From: Phanerodontia chrysosporium
Taxonomy: Eukaryota; Basidiomycota; Agaricomycetes; Polyporales; Phanerochaetaceae
DNA: 64,000 bases
Assembly: GCA_001910725.1 (NCBI GenBank)
Contig: MJGA01000007.1
Location: 806,001 to 870,000 of the forward strand
Reading direction: 5' to 3'
Positions 1 to 12,726 of the stretch are shown piece by piece. The position numbers and the translations under genes are program-made. How positions within the stretch are numbered: position 1 is the stretch's first letter; each line of letters opens with the position of its first letter. Below the pieces are notes generated by a model, which had not been told where the DNA came from, made no database searches, and worked only from the letters and a program-made list of their open reading frames with translations.

Positions 1-1385
1 CCCGGTAACTTATTTACGTCCTGCTGTTGCAGATGTCTGACCCGTAGACGGCTCACAGCACCACGAGGCTCGCGCTTTTCAGTCCACGGCCGTCAGCCGC
101 TGTAGCAGCATTCAGACCCTCGCGAACCCGTCGGCCGACGCGCGAGCGTTCCTCGCAATACATTGCTCAATGCAGTGCCCTGATTGCGTCGCGAGGGCAC
201 CCCCGTCTTGCGCGACCTCTCACGTCGGCACTGCGGCCAGCTTTGTACGGGTGGCACATCCCAGCTGCGCAGAACGCATACTCCATCGTCGTCTCGGCTT
301 CTCCCCCACGGCGACCAGCTGACGATCCTCGCTTCGCACGATGCCACCGGTCTTACAGTGCGATGCCCACGCACGTCAGCCGTTCACGGTTCGCGGGAGA
401 ACACCGGCGGCCTCAATGTTCTTCCGGGTGCTGAACGCGAAGATTGTGCGCAGATGGTGGAGGACCTTGCGCTTGGCGGTGCACAGCCATCCGGCCAGGA
501 GGCGGCATCCGTGAACAGATGCTGGGATGTCTTGTTATCACGTCACCCACTTGCCGTTGCTGGACTGCCAGTATCGTCTCATCCGCGCTTGTATTTTCGC
601 CAGGACCACGATCTTCCTGGCCCTGTCACGCATTCGCCGGGGCTTGTTATAAATTACTCGATACCATCGTTGTGTATTGCCCTTTTCTCGCGCTTCCGAA
701 AGGGCATCCTGCAAGCGCGAAGTTTTGACGAGGTTTGAACCTGATTTCCTTCATTCGTGCGTTTCCTCATAATCGTAGGCCCAACCACTGGCTCAAGCGT
801 CCTTCGGGCCAGCGTTACCAGCGCTTCTCTGCAGCTTCGTGGCGCGGTGATGGCCGACGCAGGGCGAAGCTCAGACGGGCCGTGACCTCATCATTTACCC
901 TCGTGAGACTTGCTCAGTTCTGGCGTAACTATCCCTTTACTATATCTCAAGTCTTACATAGCAGTTTTACAGACCTCTTCGGAGCCTACGGAACGGAAAT
1001 ATCTTCGCGGATCGTGGGAGAGTTTCTGTGATATGATGGCGCTCATCACGTGACCAGTTGCAATCTCGTCGAGTGATCCGATTCCTGACCGTATCACCCA
1101 TCCAGAACCCAGTAGAGGTCAGTTACGCTGATTATATGATCACTTGCGATACATATGATATATATTTCGGCAATGCATCTCAAAGACCAACCAACTACAG
1201 CGCTATTCCGCTTGGGTTTTTCAGCCTCCCGCGGCAAGCCTCCTGCACGACCTCCTCGTAATTTGGCCACCAATCCTCATAATACATAGCATATTTTCTT
1301 CTCTGCCCGCGAGTTGGAATGTATTGGGGCTAGGTAACGCTTTGCGCTATCACACGATACCTATTCAGCTTACTCCTGCCAGCTG
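1..1385. other. left edge, no gene recognised
   Basis: No open frame here shows recognisable domains, fungal splice structure or sustained codon bias. The longest frame, about 180 codons from position 184, reads as low-information Arg/Ser/Cys-rich sequence. I see no terminal repeats or transposase remains. Confidence 0.4.
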
Positions 1386-2668
1386 ATGGCGTCGAGCCAG
1401 AATACTCCGGCGGCCAACGGGCCAGCGAGGACATCGGAGTGGCCGCCGCCGCCAACGATCCCCCATATATCCCCCATATGCTTATCCTTTTGAGAAAGCC
1501 GGAGCAGGGAAGATGAAGGATTTTGCTCCGCCATACAGGACTGCGACGCGACGGACTGGACCACCCGATCTTGGCCAGCACCAGAAATAGTTATGCCAGA
1601 AGGAGTGCGTGGGCACGTGCAAAGGGCCTCACGACAGATATGGTGTCGAAGCTTATCCAAGAGTTCCACCCGAGATTCAAAGGCCCCTACCGTCTCAATG
1701 GTGTGCTTGCATTCCAGGGAGCAATTCGCAGCTTTGGACCCGGACTGGATGAGATAGGACGACGGTTTTTGGGAAGCTATGCTGGGAGCTGGCTTGGCCG
1801 GCAGCCTTCCGTACTGTACCTTTGACGGGCATCTCTGCGAACTTAGCAAGGAGGAGCTCATGACGTGCACGGACGATTCGGAGCGATACTTGGCTCACAT
1901 GCTGGTACGTGCATTCCTTTAGCCTCGACGCCGCTGACTGTATAACTTGCAGCCATATATTACACAGTGCGTCGAGCACTCGCTGACTGCTGTATGTACT
2001 TCGTACAGTATACCGGCGTGAACAGGACATACTTCTCTGAGGAGTTCCTCAACAATGAACTGGACTCGATCGTCAAGGAGTATTCTCATCTTTGGGACCG
2101 TCTCTGGGAGGTCGGAATGCCTTTCCTCGACCGGCGCCCGAGATGAATACCCGAGAACCACAAAGTCTCTCCTACCGCACTTCACTTTGCGCTGCTCCTT
2201 ACAGTTGCCACATTGAACCTATACTTCGAGCACCTACGGGCGTAAGCTCTTCGTCATACTTCTCGAACGAGTGGTTGCTGACATTACCAGACAGGCCCTG
2301 TACCTTTTCCCGCATCTAAACTTCAGCACGTCATACTGACTGTTTGGGTCCACCACGAGCAACGGAGCTCTCGAGATCTAACCCTATCCAAGATGATCGA
2401 GGGTGTTCACCGCGAGGTCGACCGTTGTGCAGAGACTTCAAACCGATCCACCGCCTCAGAATCTGCACTTGCTGTCATATGGTGGCGTGCTGTAACTCGA
2501 GATGCCAGAGAGCGTGAGTTACAATGGCGAATGCGAAGCCAATAAGCTGACGAGCTCTAAGTTATTGGTCAGATGGCAGTCATAAGCAACACTGCAGAAA
2601 GGTGCCTACTGCCCGATGATGCCCCGTCCTGCCGGGAATCACCACACAATTATCGACCATTCTTGAGT
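1386..2668 (+). pseudogene. decayed relic of an unrecognised protein gene
   Basis: A possible start at 1386 opens a Ser/Pro-rich frame, but the frame is soon interrupted. Protein-like patches then appear in different frames: around 1820-1910 (CTDDSERYLAHML), around 2025-2120 (TYFSEEFLNNELDSIVKEY), around 2165-2240 (a hydrophobic stretch ending LNLYFEHL) and around 2340-2510 (LTLSKMIEGVHREVDRCAE). Plausible introns lie between some patches, for example GTACGT at about 1902 to CAG at about 1950. In-frame stops and frame changes cannot all be removed by splicing. I infer a degenerate gene of a family I do not recognise. A badly sequenced intact gene is possible, because other genes in this window also carry single-base frame breaks. 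Confidence 0.35.
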
Positions 2669-2894
2669 GAGTCCTGACTCTTTTTACAAGACTATGGATA
2701 GTCCTCACGGACAAAGATAGTATATGCGTGATGGGCTTCATCTAATATGGACTGTACATACATGCGGAGTCTAGGGAATGAGGGTGATTACAAGGGAGTG
2801 ATCTAAGTACCTACTCCCGTCTGGGAACGTGAAGTCATATTGACGTGAAAGGCCGTAATAAACAGTACCGAAAGTGTGCGCCAAACCGAGTCAT

Positions 2895-4772
2895 CTATGA
2901 ATCCCAAAGGGGACCGAAAGAGTGCATGCCATTCTCCTTGCATCCCTGCATGAGCTCTGCGTTACCCTGAGGGTTAGACGTGATGATAACAACTAAGAGG
3001 CGGGTCAGTGCTACAGTCCAGGAAGGTAAAGCGGGAACAACTCACCCTCGGCCTTGAAGGCGACGTAGACATCCTTGAGCATCTTCATCGTATCTGGACG
3101 GCGGCCCTCCTTCTTGGTGTCAAAGAGGATGTAGCGCTCCTTAGGATCTTGCGGTGGATCATGTCGAAGAGAACGGGCCCGAACGTCTTCTCCATGTCGG
3201 AACCAATCCAGATCAAGAACCAGTTGTCGAGTTGCAGGCATGTCGAAAGCACTGCGCCGATACCGGAGCCGGTACAGATGGCGATGCCACGGCGGAAGAA
3301 ATGGCAGAGGTAAGGAAGCCCAGCGAACTGCGCAGGCATGTCAGCAGTATGCACGTGCACATACTGGGAAGGGGCGTACCTTCATCTCACGCGTGTACAA
3401 GTGCTTTGGTGGGTCAGCGACTAGCCCGCGGGTCCAGTCACCCTGCACGCCGGCAATGATGTAGTGTGCGTTACTCTCGACACCCTCGGAGATGATGCCG
3501 AAACCGTGGTACTCCATCGTAGCGCTGCGGCTGATACGGCCGAGAAGGCCTTGCTGGATGCCCTTCCTGAACTTGATAACTGCGACACGAGGCGATGGCG
3601 TGGTAATCTCGACTGGGACCTTGCGCACCGTGAGCCACGGCAGACCGATGCTGTGGAACCGACCGCTATCAGCACGCGGAACATCGCGCGAACTGCAGAG
3701 GCGTGGCGACTCACAGGATGGTGATGAAGAGCGCATACCAGAACTCCTGCGTGCGCGCGAGGTGGTTGCCATTGCTGTGGAAGTGACCATTCGCGGGGTT
3801 GTAACTGTCAGCGACGCAGACAAAGATCCAGACCATGACGACGCAGAGCCAGCCAGCGAAGCGGTGATGGCGCTCGAAGAAGCTGGAGTCGACAATGTAT
3901 CAGCGGCTGCAGAGGATATTTCAATGATGAACACTCACTTGTGATGGTGGGCACGGATCCAAGGGGCTGCGGCAACCATAGTAATCCACACCACGACAAG
4001 AGTGATAATGCCCCAAGCCAGAACAATCTTGGGCGTGTGCTTGGCGACGTGGTGCTGGAAGGTGCGAATGACCAAGAACATGAACCAGGCAACCCCTGAC
4101 ACAGCCGTGCCAGAGTGAATGCCACCAATGTGTTGGATGAAAACCGGTCAGAAATATGCGCCACCAGAGCGGGGACCACTGTGAGAGACGTCAGCATAAC
4201 TGTCGCGGATAATTTCATCTGCGCCTGCGAACCTTTTGGAAGACCTTGACAAGAGGCCAGTAGACGAAGTACCGCAGGAAGAACTCGTTACGGCAGGCAA
4301 CAGCGGCGACGAAGTTGCCGAGGGAAAGTGCGGCGGCGTGGTTCTCCGCGTAGCCCCAATAGTGAGTACATGCCACGACAATGGCAATCATGTTGAGGGC
4401 GAAGGAAATAGTAAACATCTGATTACAGTCATATGAGCGCTCGCGAAGGAGGAGTGTGCGGCCATTGCTACGCACCATCCGGTACGGGTTGTACCAGACC
4501 CGGAACCTGATCCACAAACTCGGCTTCTTGAGTAGTGCGTTCTTCCTACCCTTCTCGAGAGCGGGGACGACGTAGTTGGCGAGGGCCTTCTCGTCCTCGA
4601 AGATGTTGCCCTCCCCCTTCTCCGCGTCGCGAATGGAGGGCGCGCGAGAGCTTTCGCTGCTCTCGGTGCCGCCCACCGTGCGAACAGTCACCTGCATCTT
4701 CTCCTTCTCGTTTTCTGGCAGCTTGGAGCTGGAGAAGACGACACCAGTAGCGGATGGTGAATGATCGGCCAT
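2895..4772 (-). CDS. TmpA-like integral membrane protein (ferric-reductase-related)
   Basis: Likely a plasma-membrane protein related to Aspergillus TmpA and to the C-terminal membrane/oxidoreductase module of some fungal NRPS-like enzymes. About 515 residues are spread over seven exons. A polar head of about 95 residues is followed by several membrane segments, with IGGIHSGTAVSG, AHHHN and FFERHHRFAGW between them. A reductase-like half follows, with a nucleotide-binding-like glycine motif ICTGSGIGAVLS and the family ending TSNPQG...SFGPLWDS, seen at the stop at 2895. The frame is broken twice. An extra base seems present in the AAAA run at 4140-4143 (TTTT on the coding strand), before the IGGIHSG segment. 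One base seems missing near 3147-3152, between DMIHRK and DPKERYILFD. Both could be sequence errors. The substrate is unknown. A true ferric reductase is less likely, since the match is to TmpA. Confidence 0.8.
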
Positions 4773-5897
4773 GGCGCTGGATGTGTACGGTGGAGAGGGC
4801 TGTCGAGCTCAGCTAGGTTGGGCTGACGCTCCCCCCGACCGCACCCCGAGGGTTTTATAGCTTCCCGAGGCTAGTATGCACATTGTTATGAGAAATCTGC
4901 ATGATAGACAGGATGTCAGAGCAGACAACGTCTGGGTGTCCGGCAGTACTTGCCGTATAGGCTCGAAATTTGCGACGGTGCTGTCAGGGCAAGCCGAATG
5001 CGGCACCGGTGCCACTTATGGTGCCCGCGTTGTACAGCCATGTGAGACTGGTTCCCACCACTGAGCCTAATGAAACAATCCCCAAGAGCTGGGCGAGACC
5101 AGGGTTAAGCATACTCGTCCCCTTTCAGGACGACATCAGTCAAAGTCGACGTCAATCATGCTATATGGCAAAGCCGCATACACTCACCGACAGCGAGAAC
5201 GGTGCAGCGGACAACCATCCACAGTTTACCGGTTAAACATGACACCAAAGGCGAAGAGGTCTCAATTCTGGATGAGCTGTGGGACACGATCGGCGGCATG
5301 TATGACGGGATAAGCTGCAAAAGAATGTTTCCTATACTTTCGCAAGTTCGAACGGCCTGTCTCCCAGGATCGACAGAGGTACGCAATCTCTGAGGGAACA
5401 CGTCTACGATTGTGAGGAGGTGCAGTTTTTCGAAGACGCATGTGTCGGAGAGGCCCTGAGGCGCGAGCATCGCACTACCCATTGTACTGGGCTGGGCAGA
5501 ATTCGCTCGAAACAGGCTATACCGCCATCTGCGTCCTGTCGCACCCCTTCAGCACAGGACAGCAGAAACGTCAAAGGTACAACTCGCCTGAAGTTCTTGG
5601 CCGACCATTTGCCCGAAGGCGGGGCCGCGAGCCAATGGGCGCCCGTAGCTGAACAGTTGTCGCAACTCCGGTCCAGCGGAAAGGCGGAATTACGCTCCCA
5701 GGCGGTTCGTTAATCTTCACTATTGCAGCACAATACCTCCACGAGCACTCTCGTAAGTTCCGGGCCTCATGGTGAGCAAGTTCTAGTGAACTTTCGCACA
5801 TGGTGCACAGGGCCAAGGGAGGAGATACCCAACGTCTTCACCTGTGTCTAGCATTGTCAAAATGGAAAACGGTATGTATACATCGCACACCAGGGTA
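4773..5897. other. intergenic, possible minus-strand relic
   Basis: No complete gene is visible between the TmpA-like gene and the end of the ELMO gene. On the minus strand, around 5005-5115, a short hydrophobic patch (NPGLAQLLGIVSLGSVVGTS) could follow an intron acceptor at about 5120. It runs into a stop, and the upstream sequence shows no consistent frame. It may be a fragment of a membrane protein. Confidence 0.3.
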
Positions 5898-8800
5898 TCA
5901 TCCTTGAGAATCATACAGCTCGGAAAAGAAGAAGTCGCTATTGGCGGGCGGATGGCCTGCATGTATCCCGCTCGGTATCTCGGCCTTATCTCCAGACAGA
6001 TCTAGCGCGCGGGGTACGTCAGTTTGTTTCGAGAGCACGAAAGAGAGGCAGCACGCACTCAGCAGCCGTATCTTCAGCCCGATTTCTGTCAGGGCCTTCA
6101 CGAACGTCTCCGTCTCCTCTGTTGCCGCGTGTCCACCGTCGCGCCTGAGCATGTTGACGCCGTCGACCCAGTCTGCCCAGCGCGACTGGTCTGGGGCGAT
6201 AAGGTCGGCGAGCGAAGAGCCACTCGGCGTAAGCAGGGAGAAGGATAGTGGCGACGCCGTGGCCGGGTATCCAACAGCGATGTCTGTGACATCTCCGCCG
6301 CGCAGCGCACCCTGGGGGAATGGAGCACATGTGCCCGTCGCCACCTCGCTGATGAGCGATACGTCTATCCGGTCTGGCAAGTCCTCGATGCCGTTCCGAA
6401 TGACGAATTTGGCGGCACTGTCGACGAAGTGGATGTACTTCAGGTTGGGATCCTGCGGCGAAACCCGCGTGAGCTGTTGCAGAAAACGAAAGAAAACCGG
6501 ATCACACCAGACGCATGAACCTCCAAGGACGCGAGGGCTTCCGAATGGTATCACGAGAGGTGTTCGGGGATAGCGGCATCGCGTTCATGAACCATGCGCC
6601 TTGCATGAGACAATGGATTCGTTGCTGGCGAACGAACTCATAGGATTCTTTGTAGAGCTTTGACTTCATGTTCCTGCGTAGTCGACAATGGTTCAATACA
6701 CTAGAAGAATGTCTATGGTATAGAAGTACGTACCGTATCGGCACTTTGAGGTTCAAGTCATCCTCCTGCTCTAATTCACGCATCTGTCGCTCGCGAACGG
6801 CTTGGTATTCGCATTCGTTGAAGTCTGACTCCACCTCATGCCACTGCCGCACATTCTCCTTCCGCAAAGCGACTTTCACTCTGCCCAGCGACGGTGAGTC
6901 TCAGAGAGTAAGAAGCCAGACGAACATACTCACTGGCTGCGGACAAGCGCTGCGACCCGTGGGAAGTCGCCGTGCGTAGCAGCGCTTTCATTCCACATCC
7001 GCAGGAAGAAATTGGTCGCGAGGTGGTGCACCTTGTAGAGGTTGAGGAAAAACGGCTGGAAGGTCGTCGAGGTCGAGTCTGCGGGAGGCAACGCATTCAG
7101 ATCAAAGGTAGTGAGAGGGACGCGACACCCAACTGACATCCAGGCCCGAATATTGTCCAGTGCTCACACAACAGATCGACAACCTCGTTCGATGCTTTGG
7201 CAACAGGACAACGACGCTCAGGTGGACGGCTGAGTTGCTCTTGGATTACCTGAAACAAATCCCCAGCTCAGACCGCCGAACAGAGGGCTGTGCGTGAGAG
7301 ACCGCACCTTGGCAAAGAAATCAGGGTCTTGTTCAACGAAGTGTTTCTAGCGCAGCATAATCAGTCCCGCGCGTTCCGATCATTCACTAAGACTTGCTGC
7401 TTACCAAACAGTCGAGCCCAAGGACACCAACTTCCCTGAACTCCTGTGGCAGGTCTTCGCTGTCGAACCCGAGCTTACGCCATCTGAGCATTCCACCCTC
7501 GCCGTCGGGCTCCTCCCGCACTTTGCTGTGCGCCCAGACGTAGTTGAGGGCCTTAAAATGGCCGGCTCGAGCTCGGGTTCCACGATCGTCGTCTTCTTGC
7601 GGTAGGTAACGCGCACCATATTGGCTTGGAAGTCCAAGATACACGACGTCAGGTCTTCGATGGTGTGTGATGACATGAGCCGCTGCATTCATAGCGGCCA
7701 ATTATTAGATCGGAACCATTTCCCTGGGAGGAAAGAATAACGTACGATCACAGCTTTGCGGACGTTCAGTCGCTCCATCTCCCCAACGAAGTCTTCCCAT
7801 CGAGCGTCGGTTGCGTGAGCAAGCAACGAATTGATCAACATCATGCTTCATGTGACGAACAATAAGCTGAGGACGATTGCAACAGCAGCTTACAACGTAC
7901 CTATATAATGCCATGGTCGTGTCTGCGCTCCCCAGTCGGCTCACGACTGTCTCGAGCAACCTCTGCTCCTTCCTCATCTGCTCGTACACGACTTCGAACC
8001 CGAACTTGTATACCGAGCCTGGGGGCTGCGATGGTGGGGCCCTGCTCGAGCTGGCTACGTGAGGGCCGGGCGCAGTCATCGGGTCTGCTTCGACCAGCTT
8101 CTTGAGGATTGCTGTTGCAGGGCGACAGACATTGATGAGCGAATTTGGAGACGACAATATCTGAACGACGCGGAGGATGAATGCGTCGGTCAATTCTGAC
8201 CAGCCGTGGTCGAGTTCCATCAAGTTCTGCATAGCAGTCAACGCGTACTGTAGAAGGAACTTGAGCCGTAGGTCCGTATTGTCAATTAAGCAAAGACGCA
8301 CGGCGAGAATATTGCCTTGAGTGGTGTTGATAATGCTGATAAGCTCTTGCAGACCATCCCTTTTCAGAAACGCTTCTGCAAATTGCTCTTCCTGCTACTC
8401 TTCAGCTCCGTGGGGTCATGATCAGGAGCAAAGCACTTACACGAATCAACTTGCGAAGAGAGGTTAGAGTCAGCGCTAGCCGCTGGTCCCTAGCGGCGAG
8501 CTTGCTGACAATTTCCGCGGCTTCAATGGCAGGCGAGTTGACGAGCCTGCGCGCAAGTGTAAGGAGGGTCCCGTACAAGCCCACGGCGAACGATGCTACG
8601 AACTCACTTACTTCAGATTGACTTTCTGTTTGATCTTCTTCTTCAGGTTCTCGTTCGTAACGAGCTCGTCGTTCTCGTCTCGCAACGCGTACATGCTCGG
8701 CGGGTCCCTAATCTTGACGCTGAGGCACAGTTGCCGGACGACGTCTTCGACTGTAAGCGTCGCCTCGATGCGCACTCGAACAGTCGTTCCATCTTGCAGA

Positions 8801-8955
8801 GTGACGCTGTTCGTGGGGACAGGTCTGGGCTTGGCTGTGGCAGGAGACGAAGCTGATGGGTTTGGAGAATGTGGCTGAGACAGGGATTTGCCATTGTGAG
8901 AGAGCGAGCTGGACGACGGCGGGCTGAGTGTGGGGCTGGGGCGGGTGGAAGACAT
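5898..8955 (-). CDS. ELMO/CED-12 domain protein
   Basis: Homologue of the engulfment and cell motility (ELMO) scaffold, which binds DOCK-type exchange factors to activate Rac/Cdc42 GTPases at the cell cortex. About 790 residues in roughly 13 exons. A Ser/Pro-rich start leads into a ubiquitin-like Ras-binding fold (residues about 50-115, VTLQDGTTVRVRIEATLTVE). Armadillo-like helices follow, then the ELMO core with MLRWRKLGFDSEDLPQEFRE and ALDCL-type helices. After a linker comes a PH domain beginning RPWRFMRLDPNLKYIHFVDS and ending near FVKALTEIGLKIRLL. The start at 8955 gives the shortest credible leader; an in-frame ATG lies further upstream. One base appears missing near 7561-7566, where VEPELEP must change frame to reach GHFKALNYVW. 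The DOCK partner is not in this window. Confidence 0.85.
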
Positions 8956-10830
8956 TAAGGTGTAGACCTCTGCAGACCGTATGTGAGTATATGCATGACC
9001 ATAGCGGGCCCATGAAGTGGGACAAGCCGACGCAGCAGACGCCACCGATGAAAGCGAGGTCGAGCGCATCGTCATTTCAGTGGTGCTTACTGATCAGTGC
9101 AGTCGGCCACCATCATGGAGTCATGCGCTGTGCAGAGTTCAGGTCGCTGTCGTCGGCTATGATCTCTCTCAGTCGAGCGAGACCGAGAACTGCTCCCCGA
9201 CCTCCCTTGCACTCTCGATTCGCGTGGCTGTGGCGTCGCCTAAGATGAATACTCACCTATGTTGCAGAGAAGCGAGCAGTACAAGTAGAATGGTTACGTT
9301 CAAGGGTTGGATGCGTCCTACAGATGGATAGCAACCTTGTCAGTGACATTGAGTGCCGGAGAATGTGGGAAGCGTTCCATCGTTGCAAAGCAGCTCACGC
9401 GCCACGAGGTATAAGCAGCCATGTTCCAGAAACCCTCCCCACAATGGTAGAACTGAAACTATCACTATCTCCCCCCTGAACCCTGCGATGCCTGAACGAT
9501 GTCCCGTGTCTCACCCAGACTAGATACAGTGTGGAGCCCCAAAAAGACTCGAAACTCACCCGGTCACTGATCTGGGTTGCAAGACAGGATTATTTGCAAC
9601 GAGCAATCGAGGTTGGTCGAGGTCAGAAGGCAGTAGATGGAGCAACGAAGGGTAGAGTTCAGCAGGAACTGTCAGGGTTGTTGGTCGTGCACAGCACCGC
9701 CCACAGATGGAAATCGTGATAGAAACAAGGAGTGGTGAACTGGCAAGCTGTGATGAGTTGCGTAGACCGCGCAAGGAGGGTCGAGCTCGACTTTGGGAAC
9801 GCTGGAGGGCGTAAGGGACTTGGTGGTCGTCAACGATGCTCGAAAGCGCGTCCGAAGCTGCCTGCAGGCGCCTGAAACCTGATGACGCCCATGTGTGAGG
9901 CTCTCGCGACGTCGCGGCCGCGGTCCTCCTTGCCGCTACAGCTATCTATCTCGTCCAAGTCTCGACGTCACGTTTGCAGCATTCTCACCGTGCCCTGTAA
10001 CACATAGATGAGGCGCCCCGATGCCGTCACTGTACAAACACCTCATTCGCTGGGTGAACAGATTCAAAAGGGAGACAGAAGTAGCGCATGCCAGAGCGAA
10101 ACATAGAAGTAAGTCGTGAATTTCTCGCAACTGTGTTTGTATGCACTGACTTATCAACGGAGAAGTCACCGCGACAGAGACGTTGCTTCCCTCGGACCTC
10201 GACACGCTCGATGATATCGGGACAAGAGTGCCCTTGTTGCGACGGTGCGCGCCACATATGCCGCTACGGCACAAGCGAGTCTTCTTCGCCAACGTCGGCA
10301 TTCCCGCCACTGCTTTTCGGCATGAAGAGCGTCTGGCAACCGTTCACGCGTCCTATGCTCCGAGCCTATCTGCGGCACCCCAGTGCCCGTCGTCAGAAAC
10401 AACGGAGGGCCTTTCACAGCCGACGGAGCATGTGTTACGTAGACCACTCGTAGACCGCCACCCGTTCCTCTGCCGTCTCGTTCCAGTGTGCCTCCAGTGT
10501 CAACGGTCTAGAGCACACGGCGAACGTGCGCGACGCGAGGTTTAGGTGGCTTGACGCGTCTCGGCCAATCCGGTGGAGGCGGAGACGGCGGACCGCCAGC
10601 GCCGCTATGCCGAAAGGCGTCTGCGGATCATGGGAGGGCGAGAGACGAATCGCCGTCTCGCGAGCCCCGCACTTTGATTCGCCCGCTCCAAGGCTCAACG
10701 TTTCACAACGCTTCCCCATGCCAGCCCCGATAATTCCCCACAAGACCCGGAGCCAGAACGCTCTGCAGGTCGATCGAGACCGCCCCTGCAGGCAATCTAC
10801 TTACGCTCGGTCGGTACTTGCACCATCATC
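8956..10830. other. intergenic, no gene recognised
   Basis: This stretch lies upstream of both the ELMO gene (minus strand) and the xylulokinase gene (plus strand), so it should carry both promoters. Frames of up to about 120 codons exist on both strands, but none shows domains or a sensible exon series. I see no repeats or RNA gene. Confidence 0.45.
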
Positions 10831-10834
10831 TCCC

Positions 10835-10935
10835 ATTGGCCCTCGGGCCTCCTATAAATCTTCGTATCGCGCACGCTCTCCCCCTTCCTCCCACCCACCA
10901 CCTCCCTCTTCGTCCCCACTACTGCTCTTGCCTAA
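10835..10935 (+). promoter_or_regulatory. xylulokinase core promoter and leader
   Basis: An inverted CCAAT box (ATTGG) lies at 10835-10839 and a TATA box (TATAAAT) at 10853-10859. A strongly pyrimidine-rich leader then runs up to the ATG at 10936. The TATA-to-ATG distance of about 80 bases suits a basidiomycete gene with a short 5' leader. Confidence 0.6.
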
Positions 10936-12726
10936 ATGGCCGACGTGCCCCTCTTCCTGGGACTCGACCTCTCTACGCAGGGCCTGAAGGCTGTCCTCAT
11001 CACCGAGGATGCCCAGGTCACCCACGAATCCGCTGTAAACTTTGACAAGGAGCTCCCTCACTATGGCACGACGAACGGCGCCATCAAGGGTCCCGACGAG
11101 GGCGAAGTCACGTCGCCCGTCAAAATGTGGCTCGAGGCCATGGACCTCATCGTTCGCAAGATAAAGAACGCGGGGGTCGACCTCAGTCGCGTCATGGCCA
11201 TCTCAGGCGACGGTCAGGTGTGTATCTCGTCATTCGCGAACATTCCTATGCATCCCGACTGACGTCAACAATTTGCAGCAACACGGCTCCGTCTTCTGGT
11301 CAAACGACGCCGAACGCTTGCTCTCGGGTCTCGACCCATCCAAGGGCCTGGCCGACCAGCTGTCTCCCCTCGCATTCACCTTCCAACGCTCGCCAATCTG
11401 GCAGGACTCGTCCACCACCCGTGACTGTCGCGAACTCGAGGAGTTTGTTGGCGGCCCGCAAGTCTTGGCGGACATCACGGGTAGCCGCGCCTACGAGCGA
11501 TTCACCGGAAACCAAATTCGCAGGGTATGTACCTCCTATCTTCCTTCTCCTTCCCGACATTGAATGTGTATCCTCTCTAGCTCCGCCGCCTATACCCTGC
11601 AAGCTATGCCGCCACGGCGCGCGTCTCTCTCGTATCTTCGTTTATGCCTTCTCTATTCATCGGATCGATTGCCCCGATAGAGGTGTCGGACGCTAGCGGG
11701 ATGAACCTTATGAACGTCCTCACCTGCAAATGGGAAGACAAGCTGTTGGAGTTCTGCGGAGGCCCCGAGCTCCGCCAAAAGATCGGTCCAGAGCCCGTTC
11801 CCGGTGGCACCGTCCTGGGCAAAATTAGCAACTACTGGGTAGAGCGGTACGGCTTCAACCCAGAGTGCCGTATCGCTCCGTTCACAGGCGACAACCCTGC
11901 CACCGTGGTAGCGCTTTCTTCCCCGGGAGATGCCATTCTTTCTCTCGGTACTTCTACGACGCTTCTTCTCAGCATTCCGCCAACCTCCGAGCCACCGAAG
12001 CGCTTCACCTCTTCGCACCTCCTCTCTCACCCAACGACGCTCGATGCCCACATCGCCATGCTTTGCTACAAGAACGGTGCTCTCGCCCGTGAGCAGGTCC
12101 GCGACAAGTACGCACAGGGCGACTGGCAAAAGTTCAACGAGCTCGTCGAGGCGACTCCCGCGGGCAACGACGGCCTTCTCGGATACTACTTCCCGCTTCC
12201 CGAGATTATCCCTCCAAACGTTGAGGGCACCTTCCTCTTCGACAAAGATGGCAAGCCCGTCGACGAGGCGTCTGTCGACCCCAAGGTGCACCCCCGTGCG
12301 ATCGTCGAGTCGCAGTTCCTCTCGATCCGCTCGCGCATCGAGGCGATCCTCCCAGAGCATGCGCCCCCGCTGCAGCGGCTCGTCGTGTGCGGCGGGTCGT
12401 CCGCGAACCCGGTCATCCGGCAGCTCGCCGCAGACGTCTTCGGCATGCGCGTGTACATCGCAGGCCAGCAGGGCGCGGCAGAGGGCGGTGCGCACCTCGC
12501 GCGCTTTGCGTGGTGGCGCGAGCAGAATGGCGGCCGCGGAACATTCGAGGAGCTCCAGGCCATGGACGGCGACGAGGACGCGGAGGGCGAGGAACGCCTC
12601 CGTCTCGTTGCGGAGCCGAACCCCAAGAATGTGGACCTCTATCACAGTCTCATCCCCACGTACCGTCGGTGCGAGGACGAGGTCGTCAGGACGTGCGGCG
12701 CGTCACTCTCGGACCTTTCAGTTTAG
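10936..12726 (+). CDS. D-xylulose kinase (FGGY family)
   Basis: Phosphorylates D-xylulose to xylulose 5-phosphate with ATP, the last step taking xylose and arabinose carbon into the pentose phosphate pathway in the cytosol. The protein has 557 residues in three exons; introns are 11218-11278 and 11525-11580, and both joins keep frame. The N-terminal sugar-kinase domain opens with FLGLDLSTQGLKAVL. VMAISGDGQQHGSVFW and DASGMNLMNV are typical xylulokinase segments. The second domain has the phosphate-binding stretch FTGDNPATV...LSLGTSTT and the adenosine-binding LVVCGGSSANPVIRQ, followed by QQGAAEGGAHLARFA. The length fits fungal xylulokinases. No frame breaks. A long open frame on the opposite strand is a codon-bias shadow. 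Confidence 0.95.

Noticed and set aside
2895..4772. TmpA-like gene as a fatty-acid desaturase
   Set aside because: A His-containing membrane segment is present, but the three desaturase His boxes are missing and the C-terminal half matches TmpA-type proteins.
11653..12645. 330-codon open frame on the minus strand opposite xylulokinase
   Set aside because: It is antisense to a fully coherent gene; no domain is seen and such frames arise from strong C/G third-position bias.
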